Source: Candidatus Rokuibacteriota bacterium (GTDB taxonomy: Bacteria > Methylomirabilota > Methylomirabilia > Rokubacteriales > CSP1-6). Taken from it: 36,335 bases of DNA. Position numbers and translations under genes: made by a program. Of the stretch, positions 1-8,374 are shown piece by piece (position 1 is the stretch's first letter; every line of letters begins with the position of its first letter). Location of the stretch: assembly GCA_003220315.1 (NCBI GenBank), contig QHSA01000089.1, forward strand, positions 1 through 36,335, read 5' to 3'. Below the pieces are notes generated by a model. That model was given only the letters and a program-made list of their open reading frames with translations, was not told the origin of the DNA and searched no databases.

Positions 1-264
1 CCCACGGGGCGCGACAAGACCTCGATCCTCTTCGCGATGCGCAACGTGCCCGGGGCCCTCTATCGGATCCTGGAGCCGCTCGCGCGCGACGGCATCAACC
101 TCACGAAGATCGAGTCGCGCCCGGCCAGGCAGAGTCCCTGGGAGTACGTCATCTTCGTCGATCTCGAGGGCCATCGCGAGACCCACCAGATCGCCGCGGT
201 GCTGCGTGAGATGGGGGAGCGGACCCTGTTTCTGAAAGTCCTCGGGTCGTACCCGGCCGCATAA
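1..264 (+). CDS. pheA: Prephenate dehydratase (P-protein), C-terminal ACT domain, 5' partial
   Basis: The frame is open from base 1, so the gene is cut by the window edge and only about 87 C-terminal residues remain. These form the regulatory ACT domain: a GRDKTSILF strand, the NVPGALYRIL segment and the LTKIESRP motif, which in PheA proteins forms the phenylalanine-binding site for feedback inhibition. The missing upstream part should carry the prephenate dehydratase domain, possibly with chorismate mutase. The product would convert prephenate to phenylpyruvate in the cytoplasm. The stop lies 9 bases before the hisC-type aminotransferase start, with TAAGGAG serving as stop plus ribosome binding site, so the two are probably one operon with tyrA and aroA. 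Confidence 0.93.
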   Translation, partial: PTGRDKTSILFAMRNVPGALYRILEPLARDGINLTKIESRPARQSPWEYVIFVDLEGHRETHQIAAVLREMGERTLFLKVLGSYPAA

Positions 265-273
265 GGAGACAGC

Positions 274-1386
274 ATGCCTACGCAGTGGGAGTCACTGGCC
301 AACGAACACATCCTCGGGATCGCGCCGTACGAGCCGGGCAAGCCGATCGAGGAGCTGGAGCGCGAGCTCGGGGTCCACAACGCGATCAAGCTCGCGTCGA
401 ACGAGAACCCGCTGCCGCCATCCGACCGCGTGCAGAAGGCGATCCTCGCGACGCTCAACCACCTCAACCGCTACCCGGACGGCAGCGGCTTCTACCTGCG
501 CCAGGCGCTCGCCAAGAAGCACGGCGTGTCGCCCGACCATGTCGTGCTCGGCAACGGCTCGAACGAGCTGATCGAGCTGCTCGTGCGGACCTTCCTCCGG
601 CCCGGCGACGAGGCGGTCGTCCCGCACCCGTCGTTCGTCGTCTACCCGATGATCGTCCAGGCGGCCGGGGGCGTCCGCGTTATGGTGATGCTGAAGGAGC
701 ACCGCCTCGACCTCGAGGCGATGGCGCGCGCGATCACGCCGATGACGAAGGTCGTCTTCATCGCGAACCCCAACAACCCCACCGCGACGATCGTGACGGC
801 CGACGAGGTCGAGCGCTTCATGGCGCGCGTCCCGGAGCGGACCATCGTCGTCTTCGACGAGGCGTACATCGAGTTCGCGCTCGGCCCCGACTTCCCGGAC
901 ACGCTCAACTACGTCAAGCAGGGGCGCAAGGTCGCCGTCCTCCGCACCTTCTCGAAGGCGACGAGTCTGGCGGGGCTCCGCGTGGGCTACGGCGTCGCGG
1001 AGGCGGACGCTGTCGCGTTGATGAACCGGATCCGCCAGCCGTTCAACGTCAACTCGCTCGCGCAGGCGGGCGCGCTCGCCGCGCTGGAGGACGAGAGCCA
1101 CGTCCTCGAGTGCGTCCGGATGATCGAGGCGGGGCGGCATTTCCTCTACGACGAGTTCAAGACGCTCGGCGTGCAGTACGTGCCCTCGCGTGCCAACTTC
1201 ATCCTGGTCGACGTCGGCCGGAGCGCGGCGGACATCTACCAGAAGCTCCTCCACGAGGGCGTGATCGTGCGCCCCATGACGCCGTTCGGCATGGAGACGG
1301 CGCTGCGCATCACGGTGGGGACTCCCGAAGAGAACCGGAAGCTCGTCAGGGCGCTGCGCACCGTGCTCGGAAAGAAGTCTGTGTGA
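274..1386 (+). CDS. hisC: Histidinol-phosphate / aromatic aminotransferase (HisC family)
   Basis: A 370-aa class I/II PLP aminotransferase of normal HisC length. The SNENP motif (residues 42-46), NPNNPT (166-171), FDEAYIEF (194-201) and the Schiff-base lysine in TFSKATSLAG (K228) are visible. The ATG follows AAGGAG at good distance. HisC enzymes transaminate histidinol phosphate, and HisC2-type paralogues use aromatic keto acids. Lying between pheA and tyrA, this copy is more likely to make phenylalanine and tyrosine from phenylpyruvate and hydroxyphenylpyruvate, or to serve both pathways. That role is inferred from context only. The stop overlaps the tyrA GTG. Confidence 0.93.
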   Translation: MPTQWESLANEHILGIAPYEPGKPIEELERELGVHNAIKLASNENPLPPSDRVQKAILATLNHLNRYPDGSGFYLRQALAKKHGVSPDHVVLGNGSNELIELLVRTFLRPGDEAVVPHPSFVVYPMIVQAAGGVRVMVMLKEHRLDLEAMARAITPMTKVVFIANPNNPTATIVTADEVERFMARVPERTIVVFDEAYIEFALGPDFPDTLNYVKQGRKVAVLRTFSKATSLAGLRVGYGVAEADAVALMNRIRQPFNVNSLAQAGALAALEDESHVLECVRMIEAGRHFLYDEFKTLGVQYVPSRANFILVDVGRSAADIYQKLLHEGVIVRPMTPFGMETALRITVGTPEENRKLVRALRTVLGKKSV

Positions 1387-2231
1387 TCCAGCGGCTCGCG
1401 ATCGTCGGCGTCGGGCTCCTCGGAGGATCGGTCGCCAAGGCGGCCCGCTCCGGCGAGCTGGTGCGCGAGATCGTGGGCGTGGGTCGCGACGAGGCGCGCC
1501 TGGGCGCGGCGCTGAGTGACGGCACCCTCGATCGCGTCACCACCGACCTCAACGTTGGTGTGAGCGACGCCGACTTCGTCCTCCTCGCCGTCCCGGTCCT
1601 GGCGATCGAGGCGCTCCTGCCGCGCGTCTGGCGGGCGGCGGCCGACGGCGCCGTCGTGACGGACGTCGGCTCGACGAAGGCCGGAATCGCGCGCGTCGCG
1701 GATCGGCTCACCGCGGGACGGGCGCTCGCCTTCGTGGGAAGCCACCCGATGGCGGGCTCCGAGCGGAGCGGCTACGGCGTCGCGCGGGCGGATCTCTTCC
1801 GGTCGGCCACGGTGGTCGTGACCCCGACCGACCGGACCGAGCCGCACGCCGTGAAGGCCGTGGCCGGGTTCTGGGAAGCGCTGGGCGCGCGCGTGAGCGC
1901 CCTCGATCCGGAGACTCACGACCAGGCGGTCGCGGCCATCAGTCACCTGCCGCACCTCGTCGCCTACGCGCTTGTGGACGGCGCGGCACGCTTCGGACCG
2001 ACCGCCCTCGAGCTCGCCGCGCGTGGGTTCAAGGACACGACGCGCATCGCGGCCTCCGACCCCGACGTCTGGGCCGAGATCTTCCTGGCCAATCGCGCCG
2101 CGCTCGCGGCGAGCCTCGATGCGTTCCGGCAGGCCCTCGCCGAGCTCGAGCGTGCCATCGCGCGCGGCTCCGCCGCGGAGCTCCGCGCCGCGCTCGCGCG
2201 GATCAAGGCGGCGCGGGAGGCGCTCCGGTGA
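1383..2231 (+). CDS. tyrA: Prephenate (arogenate) dehydrogenase
   Basis: A 282-aa protein with an N-terminal Rossmann NAD(P)-binding motif GVGLLGGS (residues 9-16), DVGSTKA (94-100), the catalytic-site SHPMAGSE segment (H121) and the C-terminal helical HDQAVAAISHLPHL segment. It oxidatively decarboxylates prephenate (or arogenate) in tyrosine synthesis. The start is the GTG at 1383 in a GTGTGA overlap with the hisC stop; the same frame stays open far upstream to 285, but that extension is antisense-like noise within hisC. There is no ACT or chorismate mutase domain, so this is the short monofunctional form. The stop overlaps the aroA GTG, consistent with translational coupling. Confidence 0.93.
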   Translation: MIQRLAIVGVGLLGGSVAKAARSGELVREIVGVGRDEARLGAALSDGTLDRVTTDLNVGVSDADFVLLAVPVLAIEALLPRVWRAAADGAVVTDVGSTKAGIARVADRLTAGRALAFVGSHPMAGSERSGYGVARADLFRSATVVVTPTDRTEPHAVKAVAGFWEALGARVSALDPETHDQAVAAISHLPHLVAYALVDGAARFGPTALELAARGFKDTTRIAASDPDVWAEIFLANRAALAASLDAFRQALAELERAIARGSAAELRAALARIKAAREALR

Positions 2232-3541
2232 GGTTCAGGGTCCATCCGGTGAACCGGCTCCGAGGGACCGCGGAGGTGCCGGGGGACAAGTCGATCTCCC
2301 ACCGCGCCGCACTCCTCGGCGCGCTCGCGGAGGGCGTGACGGAAATCCACGGCTGCCTCGAGGCCGAGGACTGCCTGCGCACGCTCGCGGCGGTCGGGGC
2401 CCTCGGCGCCGACGTCACCCGGAAGGGGCCCGGCCACTACCGGGTCGCGGGCGCGGGTCGCCACGGCCTCCACGAATCTGACGATGTCATCGACTGCGGC
2501 AACTCGGGGACGACGGCGCGTCTGCTCTTGGGGGTGCTGGCGGGCCAGCCCTTCTGCACGCTGCTCACCGGCGACGCGTCCCTCCGGCGGCGCCCGATGG
2601 CGCGCGTGACCGAGCCGCTCGGTCGCATGGGCGCGACGATCGTGGGGCGGGCCCAGGCCACGCGCTTGCCGCTCGCGGTGCAGGGGGCGCGGCCGCTCCG
2701 GGCGATCGCGCACACCTCTCCCGTCGCCTCGGCGCAGGTGAAGTCGGCGGTCCTGCTCGCCGGGCTCTACGCCGACGGCCCCGTCTCGGTGCACGAGCCG
2801 GCGCCCTCGCGCGACCACTCCGAGCGTATGCTCCGCCGCTTCGGCGCGCGGCTCCGCGCGGAGGGGACCGCGGTGAGGCTCGAGCCCGGCGACCTCTACG
2901 GGACCACCGTGCACGTCCCCGGCGACATCTCCTCGGCCGCGTTCCTGCTCGTCGCCGCGGCGATCGTACGCGACGCGGAGGTGAGCGTGACGCGGGTCGG
3001 CGTGAATCCGACGCGCACGGGGATCCTGACGGTGCTCGAGGCGATGGGCGCGCGCGTCGAGGTGGCGCGGGCCGAAGAAGACGAAGACATTGAGCCCACG
3101 GCGAATCTCACCCTCGGCGCGGCCGAGCTGCGGGCGGTGCGCGTGGGCGGGCCGCTCGTGCCCCGCTTGATCGACGAGGTTCCGGCGCTGGCCGTCGCCG
3201 CCGTCGTCGCGCGCGGGCTCACCACGATCGGCGACGCGGGCGAGCTACGGGTCAAGGAGTCGGACCGCATCGCAACGCTGGCGCGCGAGTTCGGGAAGAT
3301 GGGGGTGCGTGTCGAGGAGCGGGCTGACGGCATGGTGATCGAGGGCCCCCAGCCCTTCCGCGGCGCACGCGTCGCGAGCGGCGGTGATCACCGGATGGCC
3401 ATGGCGCTGGTGGTGGCGGGGCTCGTGGCCGACGGCGAGACGGTCGTGGAGGACACGGCGTGCGTCGCGACGTCCTTCCCCCAGTTCGTCGAGACGCTGA
3501 ACGGGCTGGCCGGCGGGCCGGCGGTGACCGTCGAGGCATGA
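2228..3541 (+). CDS. aroA: 3-phosphoshikimate 1-carboxyvinyltransferase (EPSP synthase)
   Basis: A 437-aa EPSP synthase that joins shikimate-3-phosphate and PEP in the shikimate pathway. It has GDKSISHR (K21, S22, R26), GNSGTTARLL (91-100), RRPMARV, SAQVK (168-172), RDHSER (195-200) and the late KESDR segment. The GDK, RxHxE, SAQxxK-like and NPTRTG motifs are those usually listed for class II AroA (the CP4-like, glyphosate-tolerant type), so class II is likely; actual inhibitor tolerance cannot be read from sequence. The GTG start overlaps the tyrA stop (GTGA), and the stop overlaps the cmk ATG (ATGA). Confidence 0.95.
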   Translation: MRFRVHPVNRLRGTAEVPGDKSISHRAALLGALAEGVTEIHGCLEAEDCLRTLAAVGALGADVTRKGPGHYRVAGAGRHGLHESDDVIDCGNSGTTARLLLGVLAGQPFCTLLTGDASLRRRPMARVTEPLGRMGATIVGRAQATRLPLAVQGARPLRAIAHTSPVASAQVKSAVLLAGLYADGPVSVHEPAPSRDHSERMLRRFGARLRAEGTAVRLEPGDLYGTTVHVPGDISSAAFLLVAAAIVRDAEVSVTRVGVNPTRTGILTVLEAMGARVEVARAEEDEDIEPTANLTLGAAELRAVRVGGPLVPRLIDEVPALAVAAVVARGLTTIGDAGELRVKESDRIATLAREFGKMGVRVEERADGMVIEGPQPFRGARVASGGDHRMAMALVVAGLVADGETVVEDTACVATSFPQFVETLNGLAGGPAVTVEA

Positions 3542-4251
3542 CGGAGCGTGAGGGACGTGAGCCGGTGATCACGATCGACGGTCCAGCGGGCGCGGGCAAG
3601 AGCACGGTGGGGCGACGCCTCTCCGAGCGGCTCGGGTACCGGTTCATCGACACCGGGGCCATGTACCGCGCGCTGGCGCTCTCGGTGGACGAGGCCGGGC
3701 TCTCGCCCGACGACGAGGCGAAGCTCTCCGCCCACCTCGAGGGCGTGGAGGTCCGCCTTCAAGGGGATCGGGTACTCCTGAACGGACGGGACGTGACCGC
3801 GGCGATCCGGACGGCACGCATCAGCGGACTCACGTCGCGCCTCACGCGGCACGCGATCGTCCGGGAGAAGGTCACGCCGCTCCAGCGACGTGAGGCTGCC
3901 CAGGGCGGCGTGGTCCTCGAGGGCCGCGACACGGGGACCGTCGTGTGTCCGGACGCCGAGGTGAAGTTCTACTTGGACGCGACGCTCGACGAGCGCGCGC
4001 GGCGACGGAAGGCCGAGTTCGCCGCGCAGGGCGTTCAGGTCGACTTCGCGGCGGTGCGAAGCGAGATCGCCCAGCGTGACACGGACGACACGGCCCGTGC
4101 GCTCGCGCCGCTGCGAAAGGCGGACGACGCGATCGAGGTGGACAGCTCGGCGCTCGCGATCGACGAGGTCGTCGAGCGGATGCTGGCCGAGGTCGCCCGG
4201 CGCCGGCGGGGCGGGGGCCGGACCGCCGCGCCGCGGGCGGGACGCCGATGA
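3538..4251 (+). CDS. cmk: Cytidylate kinase
   Basis: A 237-aa CMP/dCMP kinase. The P-loop GPAGAGKST is at residues 15-23, followed by FIDTGAMYRALAL, the ISGLTSRLTR lid-side segment, VVLEGRDTGTVVCPDA and KFYLDATLDERARRR, all typical of Cmk. It phosphorylates CMP to CDP with ATP. The ATG at 3538 overlaps the aroA stop in ATGA; the frame is open upstream to 3460 but that part lies inside aroA. aroA-cmk-(plsC)-rpsA is a widely conserved order. The stop codon falls within the first copy of the 65-bp tandem repeat described separately. Confidence 0.95.
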   Translation: MTEREGREPVITIDGPAGAGKSTVGRRLSERLGYRFIDTGAMYRALALSVDEAGLSPDDEAKLSAHLEGVEVRLQGDRVLLNGRDVTAAIRTARISGLTSRLTRHAIVREKVTPLQRREAAQGGVVLEGRDTGTVVCPDAEVKFYLDATLDERARRRKAEFAAQGVQVDFAAVRSEIAQRDTDDTARALAPLRKADDAIEVDSSALAIDEVVERMLAEVARRRRGGGRTAAPRAGRR

Positions 4252-4446
4252 AGCCCCGGGCTCCTTGGGCAGGCCACCCACGATATGCGCCGGCCTCGCG
4301 GACCCCGCTTATGATGAAGCCCCGGGCTCCTTGGGCAGGCCACCCACGATATGCGCCGGCCTTGCGGACCCCGCTATGATGAAGCCCCGCGCTCCCTGGG
4401 CAGGCCACCCACAAGGTGAGCCGTGCTCGCGGACCTCGGTACAATG
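4247..4446 (+). repeat. Three-copy 65-66 bp tandem repeat between cmk and plsC
   Basis: Units begin GATGAAGCCCC at 4247, 4313 and 4378 (periods 66 and 65). Copies 1 and 2 differ by one substitution and one T; copy 3 is diverged in its second half and runs into the plsC start. The first copy contains the cmk stop. Each unit ends in a -10-like hexamer: TATGAT at 4310 and 4375 and TACAAT at 4440, spaced exactly 65 bases. No good -35 box stands 16-18 bases before them, so promoter function is only possible. Confidence 0.9.
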
Positions 4447-5142
4447 AGCCGTCCCTACGCGTGCGTGAAGCCGGTGGTCGCGGTGCTGATGCGGCTCTTT
4501 TTCCGGGTCGAGGTGAAGAACCCCGAGCACGTGCCGCTCGCCGGGGCGGTGCTGCTCGTCGCCAACCACTCGAGCCTGCTCGATCCGCCGCTGGTCGGCG
4601 GGGTCGTGCCGCGGCAGCTCTCGTTCCTGGCGAAGGCGGAGCTGTTCCGGATCCCGTTGTTCGGGCCGCTGATCCGGCGGCTCAACGCGCGGCCAGTCCG
4701 GCGCGAGGGGCCGGACCCCGGCGCGCTCCGGATGGCGCTGCGCGTCCTCGAGGAGGACGGCGCGCTGCTGATCTTCCCCGAGGGAACCCGGGGCGCGGAG
4801 GGGGTGCTCCGGCCGGCGAAGGCGGGCGCGGGCATGCTGGCCGTCAAGAGCGGCGCCCCCGTGGTGCCGGTGTACATCAGCGGCAGCGGGCGCGCGTGGC
4901 CGCGGGGCCAGCGGCTCTTCCGGCCCGCGAAAGTCACCGTGGCGTTCGGCCCGCCGCTCCGCTTCGACGGCGGGCGGCGGGCCGAAGGCCACCGGCGCAC
5001 CCAGTACGAGACCGCGAGCCGCGCCATGATGGCGGCGATCGCACGACTCAAGGACTCCGCGGCGACCGACGGGACGCGAGTGGTCGTGCGAGCCGCAGGG
5101 CGTCGCGGGGCTGGGGCCCCGCCGCCCGCGGCGAGCCTATGA
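4423..5142 (+). CDS. plsC: 1-acyl-sn-glycerol-3-phosphate acyltransferase (PlsC family)
   Basis: About 232-239 aa. The acyltransferase motifs are in order: NHSSLLD (HxxxxD catalytic pair), the FLAKAELF segment, IFPEGTRG (glycerol-phosphate binding) and VPVYISG. It would acylate lysophosphatidic acid at sn-2 at the inner membrane, or another lysophospholipid. Two starts are possible: GTG 4423, preceded by AAGGTGAG at short distance, and ATG 4444, which gives the more usual N-terminus MSRPYACVKP but has no Shine-Dalgarno. Both lie in the last tandem-repeat unit. The last 19 codons (from 5086) are supplied by a 57-bp dispersed repeat, so the C-terminus VRAAGRRGAGAPPPAASL is probably not ancestral. 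Confidence 0.9.
   Translation: MLADLGTMSRPYACVKPVVAVLMRLFFRVEVKNPEHVPLAGAVLLVANHSSLLDPPLVGGVVPRQLSFLAKAELFRIPLFGPLIRRLNARPVRREGPDPGALRMALRVLEEDGALLIFPEGTRGAEGVLRPAKAGAGMLAVKSGAPVVPVYISGSGRAWPRGQRLFRPAKVTVAFGPPLRFDGGRRAEGHRRTQYETASRAMMAAIARLKDSAATDGTRVVVRAAGRRGAGAPPPAASL
5086..5142 (+). repeat. 57-bp palindromic gene-end repeat, copy in plsC 3' end
   Basis: This segment starts GTGCGAGCCGCAGGG and ends GCGAGCCTATGA. It matches 13242-13298 at 55 of 57 positions. Its core GCGGGGC-TGGG-GCCCCGC forms a 7-bp stem hairpin. In the plsC frame it encodes VRAAGRRG...AASL and the stop codon. Its placement at gene ends suggests a REP-like element; no run of T follows, so it is not a standard terminator. 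Confidence 0.85.
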
Positions 5143-5194
5143 ACCGCGAGCCGCGAGCCCACGCTCAAATCCAATGACTGGAGGAACAGGCGGG

Positions 5195-6907
5195 ATGAAG
5201 ACGGACGAACCCAAGCACCCCCTCGGCGGACCGCGAAAGGAGGGACACGAGCCGGCCGAGGAGCGGATGGAGGACTGGTTCCGCGAGGGCGCGACCAGCG
5301 AGTTCGAGGAGGGCGAGGTCGTGCGCGGCCGCGTCGTCCAGGTGACCCCGACGGAGGTCCTCGTGGACGTCGGCTACAAGAGCGAGGGCGCGATCCCGAT
5401 CGAGGAGTTCCACCGTCACGGCAAGCTCCCCAAGGTCGGCGACCAGATCGAGGTCTACCTCGAGGCGAAGGAGGACTCCGAGGGGCTGATCGTCCTCTCG
5501 AAAGACAAGGCCGACAAGATCAAGGTGTGGGACGCGATCACGCAGGCCCACGACAAGGGGCTGCCGGTCGAGGGCCGGGTCGTGGAGGTCGTCAAGGGCG
5601 GCCTGGCGGTGGACGTGGGCGTGAAGGCCTTCCTCCCCGGCTCGCAGGTGGACCTCCGGCCCGTGAAGAACCTCGCCGCGATGGTCGGGCAGACGATCCG
5701 CGCGAAGGTGATCAAGCTGAACCGGCGCCGTGGCAACGTCGTCCTTTCCCGACGGGCCGTCCTCGAGGAGGAGCGCGAAGAGAAGAAGAAGCACACGCTC
5801 GAGGTCCTCTCGGAGGGCATGGTGCTCACGGGCACCGTGAAGAACATCACGGACTACGGCGCGTTCATCGACCTGGGCGGCATCGACGGGCTCCTGCACG
5901 TCACCGACATGAGCTGGGGGCGCGTGGGGCACCCGTCGGAGATCTTTCAGGTCGGTGACCAGATCGAGGTGGTCGTGCTGCACTTCGACCGCGAGACGGG
6001 CCGCGTCTCGCTCGGCTACAAGCAGAAGTCGTCGGACCCGTGGGAGCGCGTCGAGCAGACGTTCGCGCCGGGCACGAAGACCCGCGGCAAGGTGGTGAGC
6101 CTCACCAATTACGGTGCGTTCATCGAGCTGGAGCCCGGCGTCGAGGGGCTCGTCCACGTCTCGGAGATGTCGTGGACGCGCCGCGTGCGCCATCCGTCGA
6201 AGCTGGTGAACGTGGGCGACGAGGTCGACGTGATCGTCCTCGACGTCAACCGCGCCGCCAAGCGCATCTCGCTCGGGATGAAGCAGGTCGAGCCCGACCC
6301 GTGGGCGACGATCGAGGAGCGCTACCACCCCGGGGCGCGCGTCGCGGGCAAGGTGCGCAACCTGACCGACTTCGGCGCGTTCATCGAGCTCGAGCCCGGC
6401 GTGGACGGCCTCCTGCACATCTCCGACATGTCCTGGACGCGCAGCGTCGGCCATCCGTCGGAGATCCTCAAGAAGGGGCAGGACCTCGAGACGCAGATCC
6501 TCAACGTCGACAAGGAGAACAAGCGGATCTCCCTCGGGCTCAAGCAGATCCAGCCCGACCCGTGGGCGACGGTCGCCCAGCGCTTTCCGATGGGCTCGCG
6601 CGTCACCGGCAAGGTGGTGCGGCTCACCGACTTCGGCGCGTTCATCGAGCTCGAGCCCGGCGTGGACGGCCTCCTGCACATCTCGCAGATGTCGAACCGG
6701 CCGATCAACCGGCCCGACGAGATCGTCAGCGTCGGCGACGAGCTCACGCTGCTCGTCATCCGCGTCGACCCCAACGAGCGGCGCATCGGGCTCTCGCTGA
6801 AGGAGCTCGCCCACGCCATCGAGCCGCCGCGGCCGGAGGAGAGCCCCCGCGGCCGCCGAGGGAAGCGCGGCAAGCATCGGGATGACTTCGACGACGACGA
6901 GGAGTAG
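5195..6907 (+). CDS. rpsA: 30S ribosomal protein S1 (six S1 domains)
   Basis: A 570-aa protein with six consecutive S1 RNA-binding domains, starting near residues 32, 121, 205, 291, 378 and 465. The last four share the [TN][DN][YF]GAFI signature and LLH[IV]-type strands, as in typical S1. It binds mRNA and docks it on the 30S subunit. The C-terminus is a charged RRGKRGKHR...DDDEE tail. I chose ATG 5195 because GGAGG at 5180-5184 is well placed for it; the in-frame ATG at 5174 has no ribosome binding site. cmk-rpsA-ihfB is a conserved order. Confidence 0.95.
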   Translation: MKTDEPKHPLGGPRKEGHEPAEERMEDWFREGATSEFEEGEVVRGRVVQVTPTEVLVDVGYKSEGAIPIEEFHRHGKLPKVGDQIEVYLEAKEDSEGLIVLSKDKADKIKVWDAITQAHDKGLPVEGRVVEVVKGGLAVDVGVKAFLPGSQVDLRPVKNLAAMVGQTIRAKVIKLNRRRGNVVLSRRAVLEEEREEKKKHTLEVLSEGMVLTGTVKNITDYGAFIDLGGIDGLLHVTDMSWGRVGHPSEIFQVGDQIEVVVLHFDRETGRVSLGYKQKSSDPWERVEQTFAPGTKTRGKVVSLTNYGAFIELEPGVEGLVHVSEMSWTRRVRHPSKLVNVGDEVDVIVLDVNRAAKRISLGMKQVEPDPWATIEERYHPGARVAGKVRNLTDFGAFIELEPGVDGLLHISDMSWTRSVGHPSEILKKGQDLETQILNVDKENKRISLGLKQIQPDPWATVAQRFPMGSRVTGKVVRLTDFGAFIELEPGVDGLLHISQMSNRPINRPDEIVSVGDELTLLVIRVDPNERRIGLSLKELAHAIEPPRPEESPRGRRGKRGKHRDDFDDDEE

Positions 6908-7796
6908 GCCGCCCCGCCGCGTCGCGGTGATCGGCGCGGCGCTCGTCATCTATCTGGGCACGGCCGCGCTCTTCGTGGCGGTCGCGTCGTCCATGCTCGG
7001 CGTGTCACGGCGCGGGGGCGGCGCCCTCTTCGGCGAGCGCATCGCCATCGTCGAGCTGGAGGGCCTCATCGTCGACGTCGACGACCAGGTCCGCGAGCTC
7101 CGTGCCTATCGTGACAACCCCGGCATCCGTGCGGTCGTGCTTCGCATCAACAGCCCCGGCGGCGCGGTCGCGCCCACGCAGGAATTGTACGGCGCGATCC
7201 GGCGGCTCCGGGAGGCGGGGAAGCCCGTGGTTGCCTCGCTCGGCGCGGTGGCGGCGTCGGGCGGCTACTACATCGCCGTCGCGGCCGACCAGATCTACGC
7301 GAACCCCGGGACGCTCACGGGGTCCATCGGCGTGGTCATGCAGATGGCGAACCTGAACGCGCTCATGAAGAAGGTGGGCGTCGAGTACGTGGTCGTGAAG
7401 GCGGGCGAGTTCAAGGACGTCGGCAACTTCGCGCGTCCCATGACCGCCGAGGAACGCCGGATCCTCCAGGCGCTCCTCGACGACGTCCACGGCCAGTTCA
7501 TCGCCGCGGTGGCCGACGGCCGCAAGCTCGACCGGGCGGTGGTCCGGCGGTTCGCCGATGGCCGCGTCTTCTCGGGAACCCAGGCCAAGGCGCTCCACAT
7601 GATCGACGAGCTGGGTGGGCTCGAGGAGGCGGTCGAAGGCGCCGCCACGCTGGCGGGGCTCCCGAAGCCGCCGAGGGTGATCGGCCCGCGGCGACGGTTT
7701 TCGATCGTCGATCTGCTCCGGAACCAGCTCGGCCTGACGGGTCTCGCCACGCCCACGCTCCCACTGCTCAAAACGCCACTCTACCTGATGGACTGA
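6882..7796 (+). CDS. sppA: Signal peptide peptidase SppA, 36K type
   Basis: A 304-aa protein with one N-terminal membrane anchor (about residues 14-38) and a ClpP-fold domain. The motifs are INSPGG (89-94), the nucleophile in AASGGYY (S126) and GSIGV. K178 in FKDVGN lies 52 residues after the serine, the spacing of the Ser/Lys dyad in Bacillus SppA. It degrades cleaved signal peptides in the membrane. The ATG lies inside the end of rpsA (26-base overlap), with no strong ribosome binding site, suggesting coupling to rpsA. rpsA-sppA-ihfB order is also seen in deltaproteobacteria-like genomes. Confidence 0.93.
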   Translation: MTSTTTRSRPPRRVAVIGAALVIYLGTAALFVAVASSMLGVSRRGGGALFGERIAIVELEGLIVDVDDQVRELRAYRDNPGIRAVVLRINSPGGAVAPTQELYGAIRRLREAGKPVVASLGAVAASGGYYIAVAADQIYANPGTLTGSIGVVMQMANLNALMKKVGVEYVVVKAGEFKDVGNFARPMTAEERRILQALLDDVHGQFIAAVADGRKLDRAVVRRFADGRVFSGTQAKALHMIDELGGLEEAVEGAATLAGLPKPPRVIGPRRRFSIVDLLRNQLGLTGLATPTLPLLKTPLYLMD

Positions 7797-8001
7797 GGAC
7801 GGTGATCACGAGCCAATGCTCGAGCCGAGTCGTATCGATCGAGAGGTAAATCGCCGTGGTGGTTTGAGAATATGAGCTCGGAGACCTGCCAAGGACCCCA
7901 GCGCGCGTCCACCCCAACAACGCGTGAAAACGGCGTTTCCGAGGCGCTCGCCGGAGCCCGACGGCAGCCGCGACCCGGTGGGGTCTAACTCCTTACGTTG
8001 G
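7797..8001. other. Gene-free stretch before ihfB
   Basis: About 200 bases with less extreme base composition than the neighbouring genes. I see no coding signal, hairpin with a T-run or repeat. A reverse-strand frame is open through part of it but matches nothing I recognise. Confidence 0.5.
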
Positions 8002-8031
8002 TTGACATTCTTCCAGACAGCGTGCTAGGTT
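8002..8031 (+). promoter_or_regulatory. Sigma70-type promoter for the ihfB-like gene
   Basis: TTGACA at 8002-8007 is followed after 18 bases by TAGGTT at 8026-8031. A consensus -35 box stands out in this GC-rich DNA. It lies about 50 bases before the ATG of the IHF-beta-like gene, so that gene can be transcribed apart from rpsA-sppA. Confidence 0.7.
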
Positions 8032-8082
8032 GCCAGAGAGCTTCGAGCGCGGGATTTGGCCCAATCAGGACGGGAGCCGACG

Positions 8083-8358
8083 ATGACCAAAGCAGACCTG
8101 ATCGACGAAGTCTCGAAGATCGCGAACCTGACCAAGAAGGAAACCGAGACGATCGTCAACACGATCTTCGACAACATCACCGACGCGTTGTCGAAGGGTG
8201 ACAAGGTCGAGCTGCGGGGGTTCGGGAGCTTCCGTATCCGTCACCGGAACTCGCGCAAGGGCCGCAACCCCAAGACCGGGTCGAGCGTGGACGTCCCCCA
8301 GAAACGGGTCCCGTTCTTCAAGGTCGGAAAGCGACTGCGCGAGCTCGTCAACGCGTGA
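8083..8358 (+). CDS. ihfB: Integration host factor beta-like / HU-family DNA-binding protein
   Basis: A 91-aa HU/IHF-family protein, the normal length. It starts MTKADLIDEVSK and contains GDKVELRGFGSF and the DNA-arm RGRNPKTG-type segment (here KGRNPKTGSSVDVP). It bends DNA as a dimer. The ATG at 8083 follows GGGAG, giving the conserved N-terminus; an in-frame TTG at 8056 would add nine unrelated residues. Position after rpsA-sppA argues for the IHF-beta subunit, and the second family member at 20705 sits in the ihfA-merR context, so the two probably form a heterodimer. HU cannot be excluded by sequence alone. Confidence 0.9.
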   Translation: MTKADLIDEVSKIANLTKKETETIVNTIFDNITDALSKGDKVELRGFGSFRIRHRNSRKGRNPKTGSSVDVPQKRVPFFKVGKRLRELVNA

Positions 8359-8374
8359 GCTCTCCCCGCCCGGT

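Noticed and set aside
285-1382. Long plus-strand frame that extends tyrA upstream by about 366 codons
   Set aside because: It lies entirely over hisC in another frame, is Arg/Ala-rich and has no family pattern; tyrA starts at 1383.
4440-4445. TACAAT as the plsC promoter -10 box
   Set aside because: The hexamer overlaps the ATG at 4444 and no -35 box stands 16-18 bases upstream; kept only as part of the repeat observation.
4247-4446. CRISPR array
   Set aside because: The units are contiguous 65-bp tandem repeats without unique spacers, and no cas genes are present.
5165-6949. 594-codon minus-strand frame antisense to rpsA
   Set aside because: High-GC shadow of the repeated S1 domains; composition (LDLVADLHHLRR-type repeats) mirrors the sense strand and no ribosome binding site is seen.
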